DNA of 64,000 nt from Mangrovibacterium lignilyticum (lineage in GTDB: Bacteria > Bacteroidota > Bacteroidia > Bacteroidales > Prolixibacteraceae). Under the pieces are notes generated by a model. The model was given only the letters and a program-made list of their open reading frames with translations. It ran no database searches and had not been told where the DNA came from. The DNA lies in NCBI RefSeq assembly GCF_010882175.1, contig NZ_WKLH01000002.1:1054001-1118000 (forward strand). Reading direction: 5' to 3'. Each line of letters begins with the position of its first letter. Positions within the stretch are counted from its first letter, which is position 1. Position numbers and translations under genes: made by a program. Positions 7,540 to 17,282 of the stretch are shown here, piece after piece.

Positions 7540-9657
7540 TTATTTAAGGTCAAGTCTGAAATTATCGAATGAAATGCCGGCTGGAATTGGTCCTCCATAA
7601 AGACCATTGGTTCCGCTGGACAAATCCAATGTTCCGGACAATCCCAATGCCGTTGCTGGAACAGATATGGTTATCCATTTTCCGTTTGTTGAAGCCGGTA
7701 ATAATCCTGAACCATACCAATACCAGCCGTCTCCCAGCACAAATTGCAAGGCCGCATTTTCAGCTCCCGTCACTCCTTCCTCTATCCTGACATCCAGCTT
7801 GAACGCATAGTTATCAATGTTCGCGACAACCGGTCCTAACGCGCCGTTAGCCTGGTGGTTACAGTTAATCAACCATGCATCTCCTGAAGCTTCTGAATTA
7901 ATTCTGAAGAACGTATTACCATTCTCTTCCAGTATTTCTGAAATACCGGACCAACTATTATCCCAATAACCATTGTGATCACCATGTTGCTCGTAATCAT
8001 TGATCATGATTGTTGTTGGTAAAATCGGGTCCGTTCCCGGTATTTTAAACTCAGGAGAGGTGATTTCTGTCAGATCAAAGGCGATTAACTTTAAGGTAAC
8101 CGTTCCGGAAGTTGCATTTTCGGGAACATAAACTTCGATCATCGTTTCCGACCGTATTCCATACTGCGTTGCCTTAATGCCATCCTGGAATATGACGGAC
8201 TCTACAAAATTCAGTTTTGTACCTTCAATAACCATTAGTTGTCCCGGATAAACCTCACTCGTAATTGAGGTGATAACGGGCGTATTCGGAGTGGTAATAT
8301 CCAACGATTCGGTAGATTCCACCTGATCTCCATTGATTGTAACAAGTTTTATAGTGCCACTTTCGGCCGCTTCGGGAACAGTCACCGTTAGCGAAGTTTC
8401 AGAATCGGGAGCGACGTCAACACTTAAATTGCTGTTGAACACCACAGACCTTACCAAATCCAGATCCGTTCCGGTAATGGTAATATCATTGCCGGCAATA
8501 AGCGCCATTGGATCTATCGCAGTGATTGTTGGTTTAACCAGGCTCAGCTCAGCACTGACCGCGCTCTTATTCGAAAGCGTTGATACGGTTACCGGTCCTG
8601 TCACCGCCTCATCGGGCACAGTGACTTGTATTTCAGTTTCTGATTGGCTTACGATGGTTGCCTCAACGTCTCCACTAAATGTAACCACCGATACAAGATC
8701 GAGATCGACTCCCGTAATCGTCAAATCAGCCCCCGTTTTACCCGGATTTGGAGCAATTGCAGTAATCGTTGGTGCCATCATCGTCAACTCATCAACTGAT
8801 TCAATTTTTAGATTTGAAGCGGTGATCACCGCGATGGTGCCATCCTGCGCATCTACCGGCACAGTCACCTCAATTTCAGTTGCACTCTGCGACACGAAAA
8901 CGTCTTCGCCAACACTCTTATTCCCGCTAAATACAACTGTTTTAACCAAATCCAAATCGGTACCACTTAGGGTTAATGTTTCCCCGGCTTTGATTTCAGC
9001 TGGCGTAAACGATCCGATTTCGGGTAGCGTGACATACAAGGTATCCTCTGTTGCAATGACAATCGGATCGGCCGCACCGTTGGAAATAGCGATTGGACCC
9101 GTTTGTGCTTCTGCGGGAACAATCAGCTTCAACTCTTTTCTCGATTGACTGGTAAACAGGGTACTGTCAATGCTTATATTGTCCGAGAAAATAACTTCAG
9201 CAATCAAATTCAAATACTCACCGGTGATTGTCAATTCACTTCCGGGTTTTATTGAATCCGGCGTAAAGGCATCAATGGCTATTGGTTCCGAATAGCCCAT
9301 CTGTGTCTTCGTTACGATATCCCCTTGCGGGGTTTTCAATGTCACGAAGCCCACTTCAGCCGTTTGCGGTACTGTTAAGGTCAACAGGGTTGAAGTAACC
9401 GATGTAAATTCAGCTGCCGAAATTTCAATATTATCCGGAAGAATAATTGATGTTACCTGATCCAGGTTTTCGCCAATAAACTTGAGTTCAGCTCCACGGG
9501 CAATTGGCATCGGACCGTAACTGAACAGTTCGATTTTGCTACCGCCGTTATCGTCGTCATCATCATTGCATGATACCAGGACCATGCTTGCACCTGCCAC
9601 AAATAAAATCAGAATGAGCAGGAAATGTTTTATTTTATTATTTAGTCGATTTTTCAT
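7540..9657 (-). CDS. Surface glycan-binding lipoprotein with six IPT/TIG repeats
   Basis: A 705-residue lipoprotein in the SusE/F-like position of the locus. The signal peptide ends in LVSC (Cys30), followed by five consecutive Asp, a strong surface-export motif. Six IPT/TIG Ig-like repeats follow (about residues 40-510); each has a G-x-x-L-x-I-x-G start and a V-T-V-P core. The C-terminal domain of about 180 residues, rich in Trp (GYWDNSWSGI, DGWYWYG), resembles the xyloglucan-binding domain of SGBP-B proteins. It probably captures the polysaccharide at the cell surface and passes fragments to SusC/D. It starts 19 bases after the preceding gene and ends 74 bases before the mannanase. The ligand is inferred from the neighbour only. 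Confidence 0.85.
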   Translation of the reverse strand: MKNRLNNKIKHFLLILILFVAGASMVLVSCNDDDDDNGGSKIELFSYGPMPIARGAELKFIGENLDQVTSIILPDNIEISAAEFTSVTSTLLTLTVPQTAEVGFVTLKTPQGDIVTKTQMGYSEPIAIDAFTPDSIKPGSELTITGEYLNLIAEVIFSDNISIDSTLFTSQSRKELKLIVPAEAQTGPIAISNGAADPIVIATEDTLYVTLPEIGSFTPAEIKAGETLTLSGTDLDLVKTVVFSGNKSVGEDVFVSQSATEIEVTVPVDAQDGTIAVITASNLKIESVDELTMMAPTITAIAPNPGKTGADLTITGVDLDLVSVVTFSGDVEATIVSQSETEIQVTVPDEAVTGPVTVSTLSNKSAVSAELSLVKPTITAIDPMALIAGNDITITGTDLDLVRSVVFNSNLSVDVAPDSETSLTVTVPEAAESGTIKLVTINGDQVESTESLDITTPNTPVITSITSEVYPGQLMVIEGTKLNFVESVIFQDGIKATQYGIRSETMIEVYVPENATSGTVTLKLIAFDLTEITSPEFKIPGTDPILPTTIMINDYEQHGDHNGYWDNSWSGISEILEENGNTFFRINSEASGDAWLINCNHQANGALGPVVANIDNYAFKLDVRIEEGVTGAENAALQFVLGDGWYWYGSGLLPASTNGKWITISVPATALGLSGTLDLSSGTNGLYGGPIPAGISFDNFRLDLK

Positions 9658-9676
9658 TTCTGTCAGTTTCTAATTT

Positions 9677-10822
9677 TTAATACTTATTGGGCACAATTCT
9701 GAAATTGTCAAAACACATGTCACAGTCTAAAGCAGTTCCTCCGAAGATCGTTAACCGGGTATAGTAACCATCAATGGTGACTATCATTTCGGATCCTGCA
9801 GCAACATAGGCATCCACCATTTCTTTAAACGATATCGTCACTGTCGCCCAATTCCCTTCGCTATCGTACGGAGGATTCCACGTATATGAGCCGGGGTCAT
9901 AACCTGTTAACCCCAAAACGAGCCTTACACCACTACCGTTAAACGGTTTTAAGGTATTGACTTCAAATTTCAGGCTGTACAACTCGGGATGCAAGATGGC
10001 ATCATCAGGTATATTTTTGCTAAGAGCTCCCATGTCAGAGGGTGAGCCGGCAGCAACATCTGTCCAGCCCCAGGCCCCGATTTGCTGCTTGACACGGATA
10101 TAGTTTCCGTTGATCAGTTCCGGATCTCCAGTCCCCGGATTTGACACCACATAATTTGAACCCGCCCAACCAACGAAAGGATCGCTATTGAGTACGATAT
10201 TCCGGTCGTCACGGAATTTGAAGGAAGACAAGCCGGTTCCAAAATTTGATCGCACAGCTAGTTGTCCAGGAGACGTTCCCTCAGGCACCATCACTTTGAT
10301 CGTTTCATCTTCAACCGAAACAACTTCCCCCTCCAAATCTCCGGGGAAAATAACAGTGAGCGGCTCGTAGAAATAATTGCCGTGAATAACTGCGACACCA
10401 CCATCATTCACATATTCACAATCCATTGAGGTCACACTTGGTTTGTTAATAGCTACTGTAAAATCGTGTGCCAAACTCGTTCCGTCGTCAAAATACAACA
10501 CCAACTGGTTATTTACTTCTTCCGGAACCTCCGCCGGAACACGAACCAAAACAGACGAATTTGTAATGTACGGGGTTGTGATTTCAGCTGCAATATTGTT
10601 GAATTCAATGCGAACAGTACCACCCAGGTTTTCGCCCATAATGGCTATCAGTTGTCCCTGACCGGCGCTTACAATCAACGAATCGGCTGATTCCGGCGCT
10701 GTAATCCGGACATAGTCAATTCTCGGGACTCCTGAGGTATCCTCGTCATTACATGCACTGTAAATAGTCCCGAGTGTGATTACGACCAGTGCCAGATATA
10801 TGTATCGAAATTTTGTTTTCAT
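9677..10822 (-). CDS. Surface glycan-binding lipoprotein, IPT plus SGBP-B-like C-terminus
   Basis: A 381-residue lipoprotein. I start it at ATG 10822, since this gives a signal peptide ending in YSAC (Cys24) followed by NDED; the longer in-frame start would overlap the SusD gene and hide the signal. Two or so IPT/TIG repeats (about 30-190) lead into a C-terminal domain with WGWTD and CFDNFRI motifs that parallels the C-terminus of the 705-residue protein downstream (both end in FDNFR plus a few residues). The two are therefore a pair of glycan-binding proteins of different length, probably related by duplication of the terminal domain. It starts 37 bases after SusD. Confidence 0.82.
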   Translation of the reverse strand: MKTKFRYIYLALVVITLGTIYSACNDEDTSGVPRIDYVRITAPESADSLIVSAGQGQLIAIMGENLGGTVRIEFNNIAAEITTPYITNSSVLVRVPAEVPEEVNNQLVLYFDDGTSLAHDFTVAINKPSVTSMDCEYVNDGGVAVIHGNYFYEPLTVIFPGDLEGEVVSVEDETIKVMVPEGTSPGQLAVRSNFGTGLSSFKFRDDRNIVLNSDPFVGWAGSNYVVSNPGTGDPELINGNYIRVKQQIGAWGWTDVAAGSPSDMGALSKNIPDDAILHPELYSLKFEVNTLKPFNGSGVRLVLGLTGYDPGSYTWNPPYDSEGNWATVTISFKEMVDAYVAAGSEMIVTIDGYYTRLTIFGGTALDCDMCFDNFRIVPNKY

Positions 10823-10859
10823 CTTTATCAATTTAAATTTCAAACTAGTAACTCCAGGA

Positions 10860-12578
10860 TTAGTTACTTGCTGCGTAATAATCAACCGGATCTTCTGTCA
10901 AGCTTGGCATAGCTCCTAAATCAGCCGTTGGAATAGGCAGGTAAAAATTTCCTTCGGTCGCCGTAACTGATCGCTCTGTATGCCATGACGTTTTTACGAA
11001 TTTCCAGGAGTTCGGATTTGGGTAGACATCCGGGTAGATGGCGAATAAGCCCCGATCCTGATTATTCAGGATGCTCAACGCCTTAGCTTTGTCGTAAGAG
11101 AAAATATTGCTCAAATCGTACATGAACATACTTTCCATCGCAAATTCGAGGGTTCTCTGTTTGAATACATCATCGAATGTGAAGTACGTTTTATCCCCAT
11201 CTCCTTCTTCGTTTGGCAGATTACTTAACCCTGCCCGGCGACGAATTATATTGACATATTCCAGTGCCGTTGCATCCGACGATTGCTCATCGTTTCCAAG
11301 CGTTGCTTCCGCATATATCAGGTATATCTCAGCCAAACGGAGCATGTAGGTATTGTTCGGATAGTGTTGAGAGGAAGCCTCTCCACCTACGTCTCCAGCC
11401 TTACCAACGATGTATTTTTTTGTACAGGCGAAGCTGGCATCGCTGGTGTTATTCGGGTAAATACATTCCCGCTGACCAACAGTTCCATCATCCGCCGTAT
11501 AATCCTGTGTGATTTCCGGATAATGTGCTCCCGGCAACATGAATGTGTTATACAATCGGGTATCGAGTGTCGCCCCCTGAATCGTATCACCGGTTGTACC
11601 AACCTGGTTAATCCCCTCATATTGAGAAATTATATACCAGGATGCACCATAAGCTCCTCCCCATCCATCGCCATTACCAATGTCGGAGCTGTAAGCTAAA
11701 TAGGCAGGTACTGAATTACTGGGTCCCCACGCAGTGGAGTATACCCATTGCAGTTCAAACAGCGATTCATTGTTATTATCGTAATTATACAGGAACAGCG
11801 ACCTGTAATCATCCAACAACGACTTACCGCTATTTTGAATCACATCCTGTGCATAATATCGGGCGCTGTCCAGGTACATTTCATTGCGGACTCCACCAGC
11901 TGATTCAACACCTGCACGCGACAAATAGAAACGGGCCAGCATCCCTTCGGCGGAGTACTTTGTAATGCGTCCAGTGGCGTACGGTTCTTCAGGCAGATCA
12001 GTGATAACTGCCCGCATCTCGCTGGTCAAGAACTCCCAGATACTTGAAATCGTATTTCGTTTAGTATCTGTTGAGTTCATGATCTCAATGTTGTCTGTAA
12101 TAATTGGAACAGCTCCCCATGCCAAAACCAGGTTGCGATAAGCACAAGCGCGCATAAACCGAGCTTCTGCAATGGCCATTTGTTTTACTTCATCCGAAAC
12201 ATCTGCTGTAGCATAGGTATTGATATTTCGGATCGCCAGGTTCGACTGTTGAATCACTGTAAAAAAGGCATTCCAGGCAGCAATGACTTCTGAATTGTCG
12301 CCGTTGGCGTTAAACGCACCAAATTCCCGGCTATTCCACGGAGCCATCAGAATACCGCTTCTTAAGTCTCCAATGCTAAAAGACGCTTTATCGTTGTAAT
12401 CAAACCACATCCGGCTGTAAAGCGGAGCGGTTGCTGCCATCACTTCTTCGTCAGTTTTATAGAAATCAACGTCGGTCAGTGAATCTTCAGGTGGTCTCAC
12501 CAAATAATCCTCAGAACAATTGGTAAGAGCAAAAAATCCAATGAGGCTGATTAGCCAGCTATATTTAAATATCTTCAT
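10860..12578 (-). CDS. SusD/RagB-family substrate-binding lipoprotein
   Basis: A 572-residue outer-membrane lipoprotein, the lid of the SusC transporter. The signal peptide ends in LTNC (Cys21), followed by SEDYL, a typical SusD beginning. The N-terminal SusD-like helical repeats contain FMRACAYRNLVLAWG, and the RagB C-terminal region contains LRLAEIYLIYAEATLG and ALEYVNIIRRRAGL, the characteristic signatures. It follows the SusC gene by 12 bases and is certainly co-transcribed. The substrate is inferred from the GH26 enzyme at the end of the operon. Confidence 0.95.
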   Translation of the reverse strand: MKIFKYSWLISLIGFFALTNCSEDYLVRPPEDSLTDVDFYKTDEEVMAATAPLYSRMWFDYNDKASFSIGDLRSGILMAPWNSREFGAFNANGDNSEVIAAWNAFFTVIQQSNLAIRNINTYATADVSDEVKQMAIAEARFMRACAYRNLVLAWGAVPIITDNIEIMNSTDTKRNTISSIWEFLTSEMRAVITDLPEEPYATGRITKYSAEGMLARFYLSRAGVESAGGVRNEMYLDSARYYAQDVIQNSGKSLLDDYRSLFLYNYDNNNESLFELQWVYSTAWGPSNSVPAYLAYSSDIGNGDGWGGAYGASWYIISQYEGINQVGTTGDTIQGATLDTRLYNTFMLPGAHYPEITQDYTADDGTVGQRECIYPNNTSDASFACTKKYIVGKAGDVGGEASSQHYPNNTYMLRLAEIYLIYAEATLGNDEQSSDATALEYVNIIRRRAGLSNLPNEEGDGDKTYFTFDDVFKQRTLEFAMESMFMYDLSNIFSYDKAKALSILNNQDRGLFAIYPDVYPNPNSWKFVKTSWHTERSVTATEGNFYLPIPTADLGAMPSLTEDPVDYYAASN

Positions 12579-12590
12579 AATTTTTGCTTA

Positions 12591-15500
12591 TCAAAAGTTT
12601 ACCATCAAATTAAACGTATAGGTTGGAGTCAACGGGTAACGTCCGGTGTCAATTCCTATGGCCTGGTTGGCACTGGAAGCCTGACTTCCGACATAGGAGC
12701 CAACCTCAGGATCATAACCTTTGTACTTCGTCATTGTATAGATGTTCTGAGCACTAAATGCGAGTCGGACGCTTTTAACAAAGCCTGTTTTGTTCAATAA
12801 CGCCGCTGGCACAGTGTACCCCAGCGTTATGTTTTTAATTCTGATAAATGATCCGTCTTCCACCCATCTGCTGGAAAAACGAGTCCAGTTGCTATTAGGC
12901 CCATATGAAATCCGGGGTAAATCGGTATCCGGATTGACCAGATACACATCCCCATCTCCGCTGGTCGCTAGCTTTGCGTAGTCTATTGCGTCTGTCATGA
13001 GGTTTCTCCCTACATTGATCTGCGACGGGTTCGAATTAACCATGCGCACATAATTGTAAATATCGTTTCCATAATTGAACGTGATCATGACACTTAAGTC
13101 CAAACCTTTATAAGTGAAGTTATTGGTTAGACCACCAAAGAACTTTGGCCATGGATTACCGATGTATGTCCGGTCATTAACATCAATAACTCCTTCAGCA
13201 CCATCCTCTCCGCCAACATTTTTATATTTTACGTCACCAACCCAGACACCATCCTCACTGATTTCTAGTCTATTCCCATTCGCGTCGGTTGGAATTGCAC
13301 TGTTATAAATTTCGTCAACAGAGTTGAAAATTCCGTCGTATTTATACCCCATAAACATCCACGGCGAGTAACCAACGGCTGTTCGCTGTGTCCAGTTATT
13401 CATCCACCACGAAGTACGATCGAAGAATCCCAGTTCACTATTAAGCGTTTCCACTTTTGTTTTAACACCGGAGATATTAAAATCCATATCCCATCTAAAG
13501 TTGGTTGTCTGGATGTTCGTTGAATTCAAAGCAAACTCCCAACCTTTATTGCTGATTTTACCGGAGTTTACAGTCGGAGAACTGGCTCCTCCATTACCCG
13601 AACCTCCCATGAATCCGGGAAGACTTGCATCAAAAATCAGGTTATTCGTTGTTTTCTTGTAGATATCCGCTTTTATCTGAATGCGATTCCCAAACAAGTG
13701 GATATTGATCCCCAAGTCGTTGGTCATGGTTTCTTCCCATTGTAAATCCGGGTTGGAAATTTTACTTGGCGAGAAGCCTGTTCCCCATTCGGTCGCGGTG
13801 GTCTGTAAAGGGGAATAGATCCCGGCCCCTCCTCCTGAGTTACCGGTTAACCCGGTTTCGAAACGGAGTTTCAATTCATTCATGAAAGGCATATCAAACC
13901 AGCTTTCATTACTGATTCTCCAGGCTGCCGAACCAGCAGGGAACACTCCCCATCGGTTATTAGCACCAAAATTGGAAGAACCATCCCCTCGTATCGAGGC
14001 CTGAACAAGATACCGATCGTTGTAATTGTAATTAACGCGTAAAAGATAGGATTCCATGGCCCAGGAACTGCTCCCGCCACTGGCAACAGAAGTACTTTCA
14101 TCACCAGCATTCAAATCCATGATATCATTGGTCAGAAAGCCCGTGCGGGAACCCGTATTTTGTTTCCAACTTCCTTCTTTGTATTCGTGCAGAGTAGTGG
14201 CATCGATGGTGTGCTCTCCAAATTTATTGTTGTACGTTAACTGTTGATCCCAGCTGTAAAAAGTACTAACTCCCATAAAATCGCTAAAGCTGGCCCGATC
14301 AACTACATACCAGCCAATCTTCATCTTCGGACTAAAATAGATCGCATTACGGGTATCGTAACTTCCGTTTACTGATGTTCGGAAAACAAGGCCTTTCACG
14401 AGATCAGCCTCTAGATTGAAACCGCCATTGAGCTCTCTCCGCACATTTTCATTCGTTCTTAAACTGGCAATAGCGACCGGATTAATCGGCGCATATTGAT
14501 TGGACCCTTCTTTTGTTTCAAATCCACCCCAGCTGCCATCGATATTCTTAACAGGTACTTGTGACGTGTTTTGCAAAGCATTACTGATAACCCCTTCCTG
14601 GGTGGTGGTTAAAATTTCTTTGATCTGTCTGAAGTTGCCGTTTTCCCGTAACCGCAACCACTTTCTGGGCTCCTGTGAGGTATTTATTCGTAAGTTATAG
14701 CGTTTAAATCCCGAACCTGTAGCTACGCCCTCTTGATTTAAAAACTCTCCGGAAATATAATAAGTTGACAACTTCCCTGCTCCACTAAAACTAATTTGAT
14801 GCTTCTGCATGGGAGCATTTTTAAATAATTCCTCTTGCCAATCTGTACCTTCACCCAAAATCGAGGGATCAAGGAATTCTTCCGGCGTAGTCCCTCCTGC
14901 AATTGCATGAAATTCTTTGACCATTTGAGCGTATTCCCTCAGGTTCATCACATCCAAATGCTTAGGTGTGGTTTGAACTGAATAAGAGAAATTGTAAGTG
15001 ATATCGGCCTCTCCTCTTCGCCCCCTTTTAGTTGTAATAATAACAACACCGTTCGTGGCTCTGGACCCATAAATAGCAGTTGCTGATGGCCCTTGAAGGA
15101 TTTGAACATCCTCAATATCCGAAGGGTTGATACCTGACAAAGCGTTAGATGAACTTGTATTTCCATACTCTACAGAGGAGCCGCCAATCTGAAGACCATC
15201 TATCACATACAATGGTTCAGTTGAGCCATTGATGGTACTAACTCCCCTAATTATCATAGACATTCCACCACCGGGTTGACCTGAGTTCTGAGTGACATAA
15301 ACACCAGCGGCCCTCCCCTGAATCGCTTGCTCCAAGGTCGTATTGACCGTCTTTTCCATTTGTTCGGTGGATACACCGACCTGAGCTGTTGTTAGATTCG
15401 TTTTCCGTACAGAACCATAACCTACTGCAACAACTTCCTCCAAGCCGATTGTTTCTTCTTCCATAACCAAGTCAATCACCGATTTCCCGGCAACCGGCAC

Positions 15501-16067
15501 TTCCTGTGATTTCATACCTACGAACGTATAAACAAGAATCGCATTCGACGGAACATCCGGCAAGGAATATTTACCATCGAGGTTTGTAATCGTTCCTGTA
15601 CTCGTTCCCTTAATAGCAATTGTTACTCCTGGTAAAGGTTCATTCTGCTCATTTAGAATGGTTCCCGAAACAGTAATCGTCTGTTCGACCTGCGTTACTC
15701 TCTGATTGGGCGATAGCACAATCTGTCTACCAAGTATGGTATACCTGATCGAACTTTCACCAAACAGTTCATGGAGCACCTCGGCAATATCCGAGTCAGT
15801 GGTCGTTAACGTATAAATTTCATTTAAATCCAGTTCGGAGCGGTTATACGCAAATCGATACTTACTTTGACTTTCAATTTGCAGGAGTACCTCTTCGAGT
15901 TTAGCTCCTCGCTCGGAGATCGATATTTTTGCTGATTGAGTATATGAATCAAGCGCAAACGACTCGAATACACAAACCAACATGAAAATAAGTGCTATAC
16001 GCATCATACGAATGATTTTTTTTAAGGCATGATGATCCCACACCTCACACCTGTTCATTTTTTTCAT
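12591..16067 (-). CDS. SusC/RagA TonB-linked outer membrane transporter with STN domain
   Basis: A 1158-residue TonB-dependent barrel that imports oligosaccharides, here probably manno-oligosaccharides. After an N-terminal signal (about 20-40) come an STN domain (about 46-119), a carboxypeptidase-regulatory-like domain (about 130-205), the plug (about 210-350, with VAVGYGS and YVIDGLQIGG) and the beta barrel, ending in an aromatic residue (MVNF). The STN domain is the part that contacts FecR-type anti-sigma factors, which fits the FecR and ECF genes directly upstream. A hairpin sits between FecR and this gene. The plug contains PGGGMSMIIRGVST, normal for the family. Confidence 0.96.
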   Translation of the reverse strand: MKKMNRCEVWDHHALKKIIRMMRIALIFMLVCVFESFALDSYTQSAKISISERGAKLEEVLLQIESQSKYRFAYNRSELDLNEIYTLTTTDSDIAEVLHELFGESSIRYTILGRQIVLSPNQRVTQVEQTITVSGTILNEQNEPLPGVTIAIKGTSTGTITNLDGKYSLPDVPSNAILVYTFVGMKSQEVPVAGKSVIDLVMEEETIGLEEVVAVGYGSVRKTNLTTAQVGVSTEQMEKTVNTTLEQAIQGRAAGVYVTQNSGQPGGGMSMIIRGVSTINGSTEPLYVIDGLQIGGSSVEYGNTSSSNALSGINPSDIEDVQILQGPSATAIYGSRATNGVVIITTKRGRRGEADITYNFSYSVQTTPKHLDVMNLREYAQMVKEFHAIAGGTTPEEFLDPSILGEGTDWQEELFKNAPMQKHQISFSGAGKLSTYYISGEFLNQEGVATGSGFKRYNLRINTSQEPRKWLRLRENGNFRQIKEILTTTQEGVISNALQNTSQVPVKNIDGSWGGFETKEGSNQYAPINPVAIASLRTNENVRRELNGGFNLEADLVKGLVFRTSVNGSYDTRNAIYFSPKMKIGWYVVDRASFSDFMGVSTFYSWDQQLTYNNKFGEHTIDATTLHEYKEGSWKQNTGSRTGFLTNDIMDLNAGDESTSVASGGSSSWAMESYLLRVNYNYNDRYLVQASIRGDGSSNFGANNRWGVFPAGSAAWRISNESWFDMPFMNELKLRFETGLTGNSGGGAGIYSPLQTTATEWGTGFSPSKISNPDLQWEETMTNDLGINIHLFGNRIQIKADIYKKTTNNLIFDASLPGFMGGSGNGGASSPTVNSGKISNKGWEFALNSTNIQTTNFRWDMDFNISGVKTKVETLNSELGFFDRTSWWMNNWTQRTAVGYSPWMFMGYKYDGIFNSVDEIYNSAIPTDANGNRLEISEDGVWVGDVKYKNVGGEDGAEGVIDVNDRTYIGNPWPKFFGGLTNNFTYKGLDLSVMITFNYGNDIYNYVRMVNSNPSQINVGRNLMTDAIDYAKLATSGDGDVYLVNPDTDLPRISYGPNSNWTRFSSRWVEDGSFIRIKNITLGYTVPAALLNKTGFVKSVRLAFSAQNIYTMTKYKGYDPEVGSYVGSQASSANQAIGIDTGRYPLTPTYTFNLMVNF

Positions 16068-16114
16068 AAATTTGGTTGTTAGTGAAATTTATAAACTCAT
16101 AGATTTTACAATCG

Positions 16115-16146
16115 AAGCAGGACGGCATAGCAGTGCTTTCCTGCTT
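16115..16146 (-). promoter_or_regulatory. Hairpin between fecR and susC of the mannan locus
   Basis: Perfect eight-base arms aagcagga / tcctgctt, loop about 16 bases. On the minus-strand transcript it is not followed by U residues, so it is not an ordinary terminator for the operon. The equivalent spot of the second SusC/D locus has a hairpin with the same outer bases (tcgaagcag). Confidence 0.55.
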
Positions 16147-16159
16147 TTTTACATTTCAT

Positions 16160-17194
16160 TCAATCCATTTTCTTTTTTAGTTTTAGTATGATTTTCTTTT
16201 TAGTAAAACTGTTATTATCAATCATATTTCGCTCAACGACCTCATATTCCACCGGGAACAAAAGGGCTATTAATGCTAAAGCTTCCTCCAGACTTTCATC
16301 TTCAAGCACCAATCGAACTTTCTTGTCCTTTAGCTCTTCCGACTCTAGTACTATATCTGTATTGTAAAACCGACTCAGTTTTACGCAAGTTTCTTCAAGA
16401 GACAAATCATGCAAAATGAGTTTTCCATCCTTCCATGCCAGAAAATCGTGCACATTTACAATCGATTTTGAGAGTTTGTTCTCTTTAATATTGAAGACCA
16501 TTCTCTCATTTGGCTTTAGCTGTCCGACCTCCTTTTCGTGCACATTTAGGCTGACACTTCCCTGTTCCAACACCACCTCGCAGGTGTTTTCATCGGAATA
16601 GGAAACGACATTGAACTTTGTTCCCAAAACTTCAATATTCAATTTGGAAGGGGTTGTTACCTGAAAGGGATACTTTTCATCGAGGTGATGAACATCAAAA
16701 TAAGCCAGTCCATCCAACTCAACAGTTCGTACAGCATCGTTGTCAACATGGTATTTAAGCACCGAATTGTAGCCCAACCAACCGGTTGTACCATCGGGCA
16801 ATGTAAACTGGCTACGAAAACCATCGTGCGAGTAAAACTGAATTTCCTGTGCGGGTATACCTGCAGTCTTGCTGCGCGTAAAATAAATCGCACCCGCTAT
16901 TATTAAGCCAGCAACCAATATGGCTGCAATTTGCCTAAACTGGAAAAGCAAGCGATGTTTACCGCCTGTTGTCTCGCCATTCTGTTCAAGCAAAAAATAT
17001 TGTTTGTGGAAATTATCAACCGGGGCAAGATCGGAATCAGAGTCAGGATCGAAGTTCTCCCATTGCTCCCGAATAGCTTCTTTGACCTGTTTGTTTAAAT
17101 GCTCATCCGCAAAATACTCATCCAGCTTTTTGTAGTCAGCTAAACTACCTTTTTGAGCAAAAAGGCGCTCTATGCGGTTTCTTTCAATGGTCAT
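16160..17194 (-). CDS. FecR-family anti-sigma factor
   Basis: A 344-residue inner-membrane regulator that holds the neighbouring ECF sigma factor inactive until the SusC STN domain signals substrate. A cytosolic N-terminal segment (1-86) is followed by one membrane helix (about 88-105). The periplasmic FecR domain (about 115-220) contains LPDGTTGWLGYNS and VEVLGTKFNV-like motifs, and a C-terminal DUF4974/STN-like domain (about 255-330) includes LSLEETCVKLSRFY. It lies 88 bases after the sigma gene and 92 before SusC. Confidence 0.94.
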   Translation of the reverse strand: MTIERNRIERLFAQKGSLADYKKLDEYFADEHLNKQVKEAIREQWENFDPDSDSDLAPVDNFHKQYFLLEQNGETTGGKHRLLFQFRQIAAILVAGLIIAGAIYFTRSKTAGIPAQEIQFYSHDGFRSQFTLPDGTTGWLGYNSVLKYHVDNDAVRTVELDGLAYFDVHHLDEKYPFQVTTPSKLNIEVLGTKFNVVSYSDENTCEVVLEQGSVSLNVHEKEVGQLKPNERMVFNIKENKLSKSIVNVHDFLAWKDGKLILHDLSLEETCVKLSRFYNTDIVLESEELKDKKVRLVLEDESLEEALALIALLFPVEYEVVERNMIDNNSFTKKKIILKLKKKMD

Positions 17195-17282
17195 TTTGCT
17201 GGTTAGTTTTACTGGTTATATCCTGCAACCGGAAAAACGTACCTCTCAAATGATCTTTTTTTCTGATTTTTTTTCTTCGGCT

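Noticed and set aside
8333-9148. 271-codon open frame on the plus strand
   Set aside because: It is antisense to the six-IPT-repeat protein. The repeated codon pattern of that gene keeps the opposite frame open, and the translation is a low-complexity Ser/Thr/Val string with no domain.
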